Below, piece by piece: positions 49,329 to 58,300 of a stretch of 64,000 nt of DNA (position 1 is its first letter; every line of letters begins with the position of its first letter). The stretch spans positions 1 to 64,000 of IMG/VR virus record IMGVR_UViG_3300025872_000041, one strand, 5' to 3'. This DNA comes from a virus. Made by a program: the position numbers and the translations under genes. The notes beneath the pieces were generated by a model. The model was not told the DNA's origin and searched no databases. It saw only the letters and a list, made by a program, of their open reading frames with translations.

Positions 49329-50867
49329 ATGCTTCCCGTAGGTTCAAATTATAAAAGCACAGGATGTTCAGAGGTATCATCTAACTGCGTTATCTGGCAA
49401 GGTCCTAACATTCCTTGTTTAAGTCTTTGTAAAGGAGATACAGTAAGTGAAGTAGTTGCAAAACTGGGTGAACAGTTATGTGATGTTTTAACTGATTGCT
49501 GTATTGATATTGCAACTTTAAACTTATCATGTCTTAGTTTAGGTTCTACACCAGCTAATTCTACAGCTTTAATACAAGCTTTAGTAACTAAAATTTGTAG
49601 TTTACAATCACAGATTAGTGCTATTAGTGTTCCTCCTGCAGCTAATTTAACTTGTTCAGTAGCAGCTTGTTTGCAAGCAGCCGCTGGTGGTGCAACATTA
49701 GGTGTTGTATCATATGCCCAGTTATTAGGAACTAGGCTTTGTACATTAGAAACAACAGTTACTACTTTACAATCTAGTGTAGTTAGTAATAGTAATTCTA
49801 TTACAACTATTAATAACACCCTTTCTTCTTTAAGTACAAACTATGCACCTAAGAATTCTACTTACGTTTGTTTAAGTAGTGGTTCTGCACCATTGACTAC
49901 AATTGTTTCTACTATTGAACAGAAGCTTTGTGATCTACAATCAGTTGTTGGAACTCCGGCTTTATTATCAGCCAGCATTGTTCCTTACTGTGATATCTCT
50001 AATGAGCCTGCTTTAAGTACTACTGGTACTATGGCAAGTGCTTATTCAGATAGATGGAAGACTACTGTATCTACTGTAGCAGATAGCGTAAATAATCTTT
50101 GGATTACAATCTGTGATTTACGTAATGAAATTGAGTCATTAAAAGCATGTTGCACTAAAACTTGTGCTGATATTGATTTAGGTTTCTTATTAGATATGAC
50201 ATCTAGTACAAACTTACGTGTACGGTTAACCGGCACTAGTGTAATTCCTTCAGGTTTTGTACAATGTCCTACACCAGGATCAACTATTACATTATCTGTA
50301 GCATCTCCAGTAAGTAATATTCCTTTTACTGAGACCTACAACTTCCCTAATATTGCTAACTTAATTGGTGGTACTAACTATTATGATTTGAACTTGTCTA
50401 GCACTCAGTTAGATTTGTCTGGTTCTTATCAAGTAGCTATTGCTTATTGTTTCACTGATAACCAAGGTTTGGTTTGTCAGAATACTTTAACCTACAACGT
50501 TACCTCTAATATTAGTTGTCCTACATTATCATTATCTTCTGCTTTATCTGGAACAACCTATACTCTTAGTTATAGCTTTAATAACGTTTACTCGTCTAGC
50601 TCTACTAAGAAATATAGAATCAAATTGTATACTAATGCTGATGCATTGCTTTCACAAAGTACTACTAACATTGCAAATACATATGGTGGAACTATTAGTG
50701 GTACACTTCAAGGTCTTACAGTTGGAACCTACAAGGTAGAAATTTCAATTATTGATGTAGCATCTGGAGTAGATGTAGTTAGCAAAGTTTGTCCTAAACA
50801 AACTACTGTTGTTGGTTCAGGCAGTTGTCCTCCAATAAGCAACCTTAATTCCTTTATAATTAACTAA
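49329..50867 (+). CDS. Cys-rich tail/adhesion structural protein, 512 residues
   Basis: The N-terminus (GCSEVSSNCVIWQGPNIPCL) is a pattern I know from Bacteroidota phage and prophage tail proteins. It continues with helical, Cys-bearing units (LCDVLTDCCIDIATLNLSCL, VTKICSLQSQIS, IEQKLCDLQSVV) and ends in two beta-sandwich, fibronectin-like domains (about residues 290-390 and 395-500). It is the first of three Cys-rich genes in a unit and is probably a tail or baseplate adhesin. Confidence 0.7.
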   Translation: MLPVGSNYKSTGCSEVSSNCVIWQGPNIPCLSLCKGDTVSEVVAKLGEQLCDVLTDCCIDIATLNLSCLSLGSTPANSTALIQALVTKICSLQSQISAISVPPAANLTCSVAACLQAAAGGATLGVVSYAQLLGTRLCTLETTVTTLQSSVVSNSNSITTINNTLSSLSTNYAPKNSTYVCLSSGSAPLTTIVSTIEQKLCDLQSVVGTPALLSASIVPYCDISNEPALSTTGTMASAYSDRWKTTVSTVADSVNNLWITICDLRNEIESLKACCTKTCADIDLGFLLDMTSSTNLRVRLTGTSVIPSGFVQCPTPGSTITLSVASPVSNIPFTETYNFPNIANLIGGTNYYDLNLSSTQLDLSGSYQVAIAYCFTDNQGLVCQNTLTYNVTSNISCPTLSLSSALSGTTYTLSYSFNNVYSSSSTKKYRIKLYTNADALLSQSTTNIANTYGGTISGTLQGLTVGTYKVEISIIDVASGVDVVSKVCPKQTTVVGSGSCPPISNLNSFIIN

Positions 50868-50869
50868 TC

Positions 50870-51406
50870 ATGAGCTGTAATTGTCAACCAAAACCCTGTG
50901 GCTGTGAGGATACCAAATTGGTATCCCCAGTTACTACTGAATGTGCTATCTCTGAACTATGTGATGAGGTAGTAAGTTTTGAATGCGTTAAATATACCGG
51001 TAATGATATTTATACTATTGATATCAAGAAGAATGAGCGTCTTGATTTAGTAGTAAAAAAATTAGTATTATATTTAACTAATCCAAACTGCTTTAATCCA
51101 CTAGCTACTTGTCAATCAATCAAGAATTTTAATATTAGTAATGTTAAACAAACCGAAGCAACTGTCAGTTATACTGTTCCTGGTGCTCCTGCTACTATTA
51201 CTTCAACTAAATTACAATGGTCTACAGACCCTGCGTTTGTAACGGTTACAGGTTCTCAGTCAATTCTTGTTAGTGCTACGCCTAAGTGGACTATTATTAA
51301 CTTGTCAGCAAACACAACTTATTATGTAAGATTACTTACTAGTACTTCTGGTAGTGCTGATTGCTGTACATCTATCACCTTATCATTTAAAACATTAACA
51401 ACCTAA
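50870..51406 (+). CDS. Cys-rich protein with fibronectin III-like domain, 178 residues
   Basis: It begins MSCNCQPKPCGCEDTK, a Cys-dense start like those of the preceding gene's family. The middle (KNERLDLVVKKLVLYLTNPN, NCFNPLATC) matches the helical unit of the 512-residue protein. Residues about 85-178 form a fibronectin III-like domain (FNISNVKQTEATVSYTVPG, NLSANTTYYVRLLTSTSG). It overlaps the next start by one base. Confidence 0.7.
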   Translation: MSCNCQPKPCGCEDTKLVSPVTTECAISELCDEVVSFECVKYTGNDIYTIDIKKNERLDLVVKKLVLYLTNPNCFNPLATCQSIKNFNISNVKQTEATVSYTVPGAPATITSTKLQWSTDPAFVTVTGSQSILVSATPKWTIINLSANTTYYVRLLTSTSGSADCCTSITLSFKTLTT

Positions 51407-51849
51407 TGGCATCTTTATATTTAACTTTTACTCCTCCTAATCCTATACCAGCTCTTGGTTATTTGGTAAAATACAGAGTTAATTCTCCTCAAGGAGCATG
51501 GCAAAGTATGGTTTTTCCACAATCTAGTGGACCAATTCAGTTAGCAGGATTAACATCAACTGTTTATGATGTTGAAGTATATGCACGTTGTGGTTCTGGC
51601 GAAGACGTAACGCTTAGCTTAGTATCATCTGATACAACTATTGTACAAAGTTGTACTAGTTATACAGTTAATAATCCTACAGGAAGTGCTAAGCTTTTAA
51701 ACTATGAAGCTTGTGGTACAAGTGGTGAAGAAGTTAATTTAAATATTAATGCTGGAACTACTATTTCATTATGTATTGTTACTGGACAGTATACAGCCGC
51801 TTCGGGATTAGTTGTTACCGCAGGTAGTGCTTGCGTACCACCACTTTAA
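51406..51849 (+). CDS. Fibronectin III-like protein, 147 residues
   Basis: The first 85 residues are a fibronectin III-like domain (YLVKYRVNSPQGAWQSMVF, LAGLTSTVYDVEVYARCG). The rest is a small beta domain with Cys (NYEACGTSGEEVNLNINAG, SLCIVTGQYTAASG). It lies directly after the related gene. Such domains occur on virions and may bind host glycans or mucus. Confidence 0.7.
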   Translation: MASLYLTFTPPNPIPALGYLVKYRVNSPQGAWQSMVFPQSSGPIQLAGLTSTVYDVEVYARCGSGEDVTLSLVSSDTTIVQSCTSYTVNNPTGSAKLLNYEACGTSGEEVNLNINAGTTISLCIVTGQYTAASGLVVTAGSACVPPL

Positions 51850-51895
51850 TTTGGATAATTAAAAATCATTTACTATATTAATATTGTATAAGTAC

Positions 51896-51958
51896 TAAGA
51901 GGGTTTGTTGGTTTACCCCTCTGATTAGACCCCGGTGTAAAAAGCCGGGGTTTATTTT
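51896..51958 (+). terminator. Tandem hairpins, second an intrinsic terminator
   Basis: AGAGGG (51898-51903) pairs with CCCTCT (51917-51922). Then ACCCCGG (51929-51935) pairs with CCGGGGT (51945-51951), followed by TTATTTTAT. The pair ends the Cys-rich gene unit. Confidence 0.8.
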
Positions 51959-51966
51959 ATAATAAC

Positions 51967-51995
51967 TTGATTATAAACTATTTTTACTACATTTG
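51967..51995 (+). promoter_or_regulatory. Bacteroidota-type promoter ahead of the metallophosphatase gene
   Basis: TTG (51967-51969), an 18-base spacer, then TACATTTG (51988-51995), 17 bases before the ATG at 52012. The spacer is slightly short. Confidence 0.55.
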
Positions 51996-52011
51996 ATAAA
52001 ACAATTACCGC

Positions 52012-53220
52012 ATGTATTCACAAGAATTAAAAGATAAGGTAGCTAAAAGTAAAGAATGGAAGCTATCTAATATTGAGTGTGCAAGAAGAATTGGTATTAC
52101 TTTAGATGAATATTTAAAGATTAAAAAGTCTCTAGGATTTAAATCTAAAAAATTAAAATACAATTCAGAACATAATGTAGAAAGAATTAATTCGGAGTCT
52201 TATGATTTAGAAAAAGGCACAGGTAAGATAGAGAAATTAGTATCAGTTAATCCTAAAACCCCTGAAGAGATTATAGAGATCTTGGGTATAGATACTACAG
52301 AGTGGAAGTTATCTCAATATTGGAATAAGGAGAGAAGTGATAAATGGTTAGTATCAGCTTTAGTAACTAAAGTAGTAAAGACTAAAGAAGATTATCTAAA
52401 AGACATCATAGAAAACTTTAAACCGGATTATAAACCAGTAGTAGTAAAGAAGCAAAAGAGACACCGATATGTAAGCTGTGTACTATCTATGCAAGATATG
52501 CATATTGGTAAGGATGGTAATGATGATATCATAGAACAGTACTTTGCTTCACTAGAACAACTTACAGAGAGTGTATCTAATAATTACTTTATAGATGATC
52601 TAGTGTATGTTGTAGGTGGTGATATATTAAACATGGATACGTTTAATGGTACTACTACATCAGGTACTCCGGTAGAGAACTCTGATAAAGCCTACAAAGT
52701 ATATGCTGAAGCTTTTGATGCCCTATACCGGGGCATTCGTTTTTTAAAGGAGAGGTGTGAGACATTACATATAATGTTTATACCCGGTAATCATGATAGA
52801 CTATCATCTTATCATCTAGTACATGCTCTCTCTAAAGCTGTACAAGAGGATGGTATAGTATGGCATGCTGATTATGCAGAGAGAAAAGTACTTACGTTTA
52901 ACAATAACTTCTTTGCATTTGAGCACGGAGATGTAAATACTAAGAACTCATTACTAGTTTATGCTACTGAATTTTCAGAGCCCTGGGGTAATACTAAATT
53001 TAGAACTCTATATACTGGACATTATCATAAGAAGAAAACTGTAGAGTATATTACAGAGGATGAAATAACTGGTTTCTCTATTAAGATTATTCCTAGTCTA
53101 TCTAAAACAGACTACTGGCACTACCATAATAAGTTTATTGGTAGTAAGAGAGCTGCCCTTATTGAGGTTCATGACTATGACAATGGTAAGATTGGAGAGT
53201 TTGTTTATAACTGTATTTAA
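52012..53220 (+). CDS. Metallophosphatase (calcineurin-like), 402 residues
   Basis: The N-terminal 130 residues hold a helix-turn-helix-like start (KVAKSKEWKLSNIECARRIG, cut at residue 28). The C-terminal part carries all metallophosphatase motifs: DMH (about 162-164), GGD (about 203-205), GNHDR (about 259-263), HGD (about 304) and GHYH (about 335-338), which bind two metals. Related phage enzymes act on nucleic acids, but the substrate here is unknown. Its place before the ring-like genes fits the crAss-like structural block. Confidence 0.85.
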   Translation: MYSQELKDKVAKSKEWKLSNIECARRIGITLDEYLKIKKSLGFKSKKLKYNSEHNVERINSESYDLEKGTGKIEKLVSVNPKTPEEIIEILGIDTTEWKLSQYWNKERSDKWLVSALVTKVVKTKEDYLKDIIENFKPDYKPVVVKKQKRHRYVSCVLSMQDMHIGKDGNDDIIEQYFASLEQLTESVSNNYFIDDLVYVVGGDILNMDTFNGTTTSGTPVENSDKAYKVYAEAFDALYRGIRFLKERCETLHIMFIPGNHDRLSSYHLVHALSKAVQEDGIVWHADYAERKVLTFNNNFFAFEHGDVNTKNSLLVYATEFSEPWGNTKFRTLYTGHYHKKKTVEYITEDEITGFSIKIIPSLSKTDYWHYHNKFIGSKRAALIEVHDYDNGKIGEFVYNCI

Positions 53221-53259
53221 TCTGGATTAAATTTTGTATCTTATTAATGTAGTCAAGGT

Positions 53260-53841
53260 ATGAGAGGATATAAAGCACCTGATTTACATGCCTCAAGGCT
53301 GAGAATAAAACCTAAGAGAATCTTAACAAAAGATTTTTTAGCAGAGTTCAAGGAGAGGCATCCTGAGTTTTCTACATTAGATGACAAAACTATCAAGAAG
53401 ATAGTGATGAAGTTTAATGAAAATATTTGGAAAGAGGTAATTGCGTATAGAGATGGAGTTGAGTTACCAGAAAGTCTGGGATACCTGTTCATAGGTACCT
53501 GTACATTTAACCGTGACACTAATGTAAATTATGGTCTATCAGTTAAATACGGTAAAGAAATAAAGAACAGGAATCTAGAGTCAGATTCTAAGTTAGCTAA
53601 GATTTTCTATACAAACTATCAGACCAAATATAAGTTTGCAAACCGTGAGTTATGGGGTTTTCAAGCAGTTAGACAATTCAAGAGATCTGTAGCTAAAGAG
53701 TATCCTGTGTCTTGGCAAAAATATATTGTTGTAGATTCATATAAGAAAGTGTCAGAGATGTTTTCAAAAGCTCTTAGAAAGCAAAGAGTTAAGAAAGAAG
53801 ATAAGGATATACTTAGCTCATATGATGAATTTGAATTTTAA
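53260..53841 (+). CDS. Structural-block protein, IHF-like, 193 residues
   Basis: Residues 20-80 (TKDFLAEFKERHPEFSTLDD, KTIKKIVMKFNENIWKEVIA, then ELPESLGYLFIGTC) match a pattern I recall from crAss-like phages. It resembles the helical core and 'G.lfIG' strand of IHF/HU proteins. The rest is basic and aromatic (NYQTKYKFANRELWGFQAV), ending in Lys-rich and acidic runs. It probably binds DNA or the portal region. ATG at 53260 follows a 40-base gap. Confidence 0.6.
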   Translation: MRGYKAPDLHASRLRIKPKRILTKDFLAEFKERHPEFSTLDDKTIKKIVMKFNENIWKEVIAYRDGVELPESLGYLFIGTCTFNRDTNVNYGLSVKYGKEIKNRNLESDSKLAKIFYTNYQTKYKFANRELWGFQAVRQFKRSVAKEYPVSWQKYIVVDSYKKVSEMFSKALRKQRVKKEDKDILSSYDEFEF

Positions 53842-53846
53842 TAAAA

Positions 53847-54512
53847 ATGGTAACTATTGGAACCGTAGTCTCAAGGGTAAAAAATCAAGTTAAGAGTGTA
53901 AGACAAGATGCATTTCTTACTAATAGGTATGTTTATAATGTTATAATTAAATATGCCCAAGTTCTGATGAGGAGACAAGACTCTCAGAATAAACTATCTA
54001 AATTTAATTCTATTTGGCAAACTTTACCATGTTTAGAGTTAATTGAAATAGATAAGGTTGAAGCATGCTGCGCTGGTATAAAATCTGGGCGCACTATAAT
54101 GCGTACAAAAGATAAACTTCCCACATTCATGGAAGGTTACTGGGGTCCTTTAATTAGATCTGTAACGTCTATAGATGGTAGTCAGGAATTAAATCCTACT
54201 ACACCTGGTGTTTATACCTCTATGACTAAGACTACAGGTTTTAAATATAACAACACTAAGTACTACTGGTTTTTAAACGGTTATTTATATATGCCGAATA
54301 TTAGCTGGGAAGCTTTAAAGATAGAAGGTATTTTTATTCAAGATGTATCTCAGTATACAGATGAAGATACTTGTATTAAAAGAATGGATCATAAGATTAA
54401 TGTTCCTGAATTTTTATTAGCTGAAGCAGAAAAAATGGCTATCCAAGATTTTATTGGAAGATTACAGATTCCTTCAGATTTATCAGATGACAATATTAAC
54501 TTAAACAGATAA
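53847..54512 (+). CDS. Ring/tail-tube-like protein 1, 221 residues
   Basis: N-terminal helices (SRVKNQVKSVRQDAFLTNRY, then IIKYAQVLMRRQDSQNKL) are followed by LPCLELIEIDKVEACCAGIK and a GRTIMRTKDKLPTFMEGYWG region. These are patterns I know from ring/tail proteins of crAss-like phages. The end (FLLAEAEKMAIQDFIGRLQ) is helical. It lies directly upstream of the second ring-like gene, which supports a connector or tail-tube role. Confidence 0.65.
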   Translation: MVTIGTVVSRVKNQVKSVRQDAFLTNRYVYNVIIKYAQVLMRRQDSQNKLSKFNSIWQTLPCLELIEIDKVEACCAGIKSGRTIMRTKDKLPTFMEGYWGPLIRSVTSIDGSQELNPTTPGVYTSMTKTTGFKYNNTKYYWFLNGYLYMPNISWEALKIEGIFIQDVSQYTDEDTCIKRMDHKINVPEFLLAEAEKMAIQDFIGRLQIPSDLSDDNINLNR

Positions 54513-54516
54513 GGCA

Positions 54517-55371
54517 ATGCTTACAGAATTAAAATATAAAACCTTTGATGAATTACTTGAAGATGTAAGCGTTGATTTCTCAATGTATTCTTTAGAGGGT
54601 ATGATTGAGCCTCAACAACTTATTAAAGTTGTTCAGAGAATAAATTATGATTTAGGTTTAAGAATATTTAAAACTAAAGAAGAGGTTCTAGACATTGAGA
54701 ATAATCTGGTAAAACTACCAGATGATTTCTATGTAATGAACTATGCTTTACTTTGTGGTCAATACAAAGTTGAACAGCCGGCCATGAGTGGTACTCACGT
54801 TGAGGAAGTTATAATTGACCCGGCAACTGTTACTACTCCATGTGGGGATACTTGTATTACTGATTGTGGTGATCATATGCGTCTTGTACAAAAATTACAG
54901 TATGAGACACGAATATACGATATAAATACACCAATTACATTAACTGGTAACTCTAAAAGTATTTCTTGTGATTGTCCTAATACCTCTTATAAATCACCAT
55001 ACGTTGGTAAACTTAAAGATGGTTTTATATACATGAACTTAGAGACTGGAAAACTATATGTTAACTATCAAGGAGCTTTAGAAGATGAGGATGGTAACTT
55101 ATTAATCTTAGATCACCCAATGATTAATGAGTACTATGAGTATGGTTTAAAGCAAAGAATACTTGAGAATCTTTATATGAATGGAGAGGACGTAATGCAA
55201 AAGTTAAATCTTATTGAACAAAGATTCAGAGGAGCTCGTAACAATGCATTGTCTATTGTAAATACTCCTAACTTTAAAGAGTTATCTAAATTGCATGATA
55301 TGAATAGACGTGCTATGTATGGCAAGTACTACGATCAATTTAAAAGTTACAACTATAATAGTTCTAGATAA
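54517..55371 (+). CDS. Ring/tail-tube-like protein 2, 284 residues
   Basis: N-terminal helical part (LTELKYKTFDELLEDVSVDF, cut at residue 21), then IKVVQRINYDLGLRIFKTKE and a 'LPDDFYVMNYAL' strand, typical of P22 gp10/T7 gp11-like tail tubular proteins. A Cys-rich loop (CGDTCITDCGDH) sits near residue 112 and a second CDC near 150. The C-terminus is helical. Its start is 5 bases after the previous stop, and its stop overlaps the next ATG. Confidence 0.7.
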   Translation: MLTELKYKTFDELLEDVSVDFSMYSLEGMIEPQQLIKVVQRINYDLGLRIFKTKEEVLDIENNLVKLPDDFYVMNYALLCGQYKVEQPAMSGTHVEEVIIDPATVTTPCGDTCITDCGDHMRLVQKLQYETRIYDINTPITLTGNSKSISCDCPNTSYKSPYVGKLKDGFIYMNLETGKLYVNYQGALEDEDGNLLILDHPMINEYYEYGLKQRILENLYMNGEDVMQKLNLIEQRFRGARNNALSIVNTPNFKELSKLHDMNRRAMYGKYYDQFKSYNYNSSR

Positions 55372-58300
55372 TGGATGGTAAAACCAGTTTAATTCACACC
55401 GAGCTATATAACAAAGGCTTACTAAAAGATGTAAGTGATGCTTATATTGGTGAGGGATATTGGACACATGCTAGAAATGCTGTAAACAATTCTCCTTCTG
55501 GAGATGTTGGAGTATTAGGTAATGAGCCTAGTAATATAGCTTGTGTAGAAGTACCGTATACTATTATAGGTACTATTTATATAAGTAATGGTAAGTGGGC
55601 TATTTATTCAACCAATGATTTTTCTTCAGAGATTGGTTTGTTTGATGAGAATGGTTGTACATACAATACAATTCATAATGATCCTTTAAACCAGTGTTTT
55701 AAGTTTAATAAGGTTTACCCAATTATTGGGGTATCTAAATATACCTCTGATTGTACTTGGAATCTTTATTGGGATGATGGTAATAATCCATCAAGAACAA
55801 TGAATATTGGTAAGGAGGAAGCTTGGCCTTATAGTCCTTTAAACTGGGAAGGTGTTCCGTATCTTATGAATGACTTAGATCCGGGACCATGTAAAGATGA
55901 AGTATCTAGTGGTGTATTGGATTGTGATAAACTTAGATTAGCAGCGTATGCTAAAACTCCTTGTATTCAAGTAAAGAAGGGTGTTGGTCTAGGTACATTA
56001 CTTAACGGATCATATCAAGCTACAATTGCATATTCTGTAAATGGTATTAAGGTTACAGATTACTTAGCTATTTCTAACGTTCAAGCATTATGGACTCATG
56101 ATAATGTTAATGGTTCTTTAGATATTATCATTAGTGATATAGATACAGACTATGATGAATTTGAATTAGTCTTAATAGGTTTTGTTAATCAACAAGCTGT
56201 AGCAAGAAAGATTGGTTATTATTCTACTCAAACAACTACTATATCTTTAGATGCTGTTGATCCAACATTAGCAACAGTTCCTTTAGAACAAATACCTTTA
56301 CGTACCCCAGCATATGAGAAATCAGCGGGTATGTATAATGTAAATGATTATTTAATTAGAGTTGGTCCTACTACATATGAAGACTTTAATTATCAACCTC
56401 TAGCTAATAATATTACAGCAAAGTGGGTGGGTGTAGAATACCCAGCTGATTATTATTATAAAGGCGGAAATAAACCAACATTTTTAAGAGATGAAGTATA
56501 TAGTTTCTTTATACGATGGATTTATGATACCGGTGATAAATCATCTAGCTATCATATTCCAGGACGTGCTCCAAAGCCCGGAGAACTTAATAATAATTCT
56601 AGCCCTGATCACATTATAGATTTTGGTCAAGAGCAAGAATGGCAAGTAAATAATACAGCTACAATTCTACCTGCTTCTGGAACAACAGATGATGGTGGTC
56701 TTATTAAGTATTCTGGTGAGCTAGCTTATTGGGAATCTACTGAGAAGTATCCTGATAATAAACCAGAGATCTGGGGAGATCTTTGTGCTGAAAACATTAG
56801 ACATCATAAGATGCCTGATGATATTGTAATACCTAATTATAATCCTACTACTAATAGTATTATTATTTTAGGTGTTGAGTTTTCTAATATAGAATTTCCT
56901 GTAGATCAAAACAATCAATACATTACTAGTATTATAGGTTATGAGATTTTAAGGGGTACTAGAGAGGGTAACCGTACTATTATTGCTAAGGGTCTTATTA
57001 ATAACATGCGGGAGTATGATATACCCGATAAGATTGCAGGTGATAAAGTTACAACTGGTTTATATGTAAACTATCCTTATAACTTCTTAGACCATGATCC
57101 ATTCTTAGGTAGAGATAAAGCTACTTTAGATAGACCCGGTAATAGAAGTGTACAAACTAAGGGTGGAGCATTTAGAGATAAAGATAAATATGATAGCACT
57201 GGATTAAGTAATGTAGATGTTACATTATTTGATGGTGTTAAAAGAGATATCTTTTCTTTTCATTCACCTGAGACAACATTTAGAAATCCTTTCTTATCTG
57301 CCACAGAATTAAAAGTTTATGGTGAAGTATATGGTAATGTAATTGGTAGATTTATTCCGGTTGAGAATCATCCTAAAGATAAATTTATAACAGATACAGC
57401 TGTGATACTTTCTTCATTAGCTGGTGTTGCTATTGGTGTGACTGCAGCTAATGCTGCTAATGGAAATGCTTTGGATCAAGGTAAAGCTGCTATTATGACA
57501 GTTGCTTTAGGTAGTATTATAGGAACACCAGTAGCAGGTGCTTCAGGCGCAGTAGTAGGAGCATTTGCTGGCGCAGCTGCTTATGCAATAGGTCGAGCAT
57601 TTTTACTATCTTATTATTGGTTAGAATCAACAAGAAACATAGTTGAAATTATAGAATCTATTGGTAAAAAAAGACAGTTTGCTTATCAGTATGTATCACA
57701 TGGTTTTTATAATAATCTTATAAAAGCTGCTGTTGGTAGCAGAAGAAGGGGTATTAAAAACTCTTTATATCTTGATCCTGTTGTTCAGGAATATGATAAC
57801 ATATATAGAATTAATAATCTTTATAGAGCAAACACTGTTGTTTTAACTACTGAAAGAACAATTAATGATCCAATAACTAAAGACAATACATTATTTACTA
57901 TTGGTCATATTGCACGCTCACAAAATGGCAGACCCGATTTAAGTGTTTATGGTGTTGATGATAAAGGTAATCCTTTTAATGCTAAAGATATCTGGAAAGA
58001 ACCAGAGGCATATACTCAAACATCTGTTACCTCTGCTCATTATGCTGCTTTAAAAATTAAGAATGATAATCTGTATGGTCAACTAGATGGTATTAGACAA
58101 ATACCTGTAGGGTGTATAAACCTTTGGACTATTAATAAAGCTCTTAAAGCTACCTCTGGTTTAGTGTTTGGTGGAGATATGTATGTAAACCGCTACACTG
58201 AAAAATCTACATTCTTCTATTTTACACAGTGGATGCAGAATTTACCAGATAGCACAGAGTGGGATTATAGATTATACAACATGCTTCCTTATCCAAGATA

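Noticed and set aside
49349-49819. Minus-strand frame of 156 codons opposite the 512-residue gene
   Set aside because: It has Leu/Val/Ala-rich antisense composition with no motif, and the plus-strand gene has clear family features.
28479-51849. Diversity-generating retroelement acting on the fibre or LamG genes
   Set aside because: No reverse transcriptase gene and no adenine-biased template/variable repeat pair was seen in the window.
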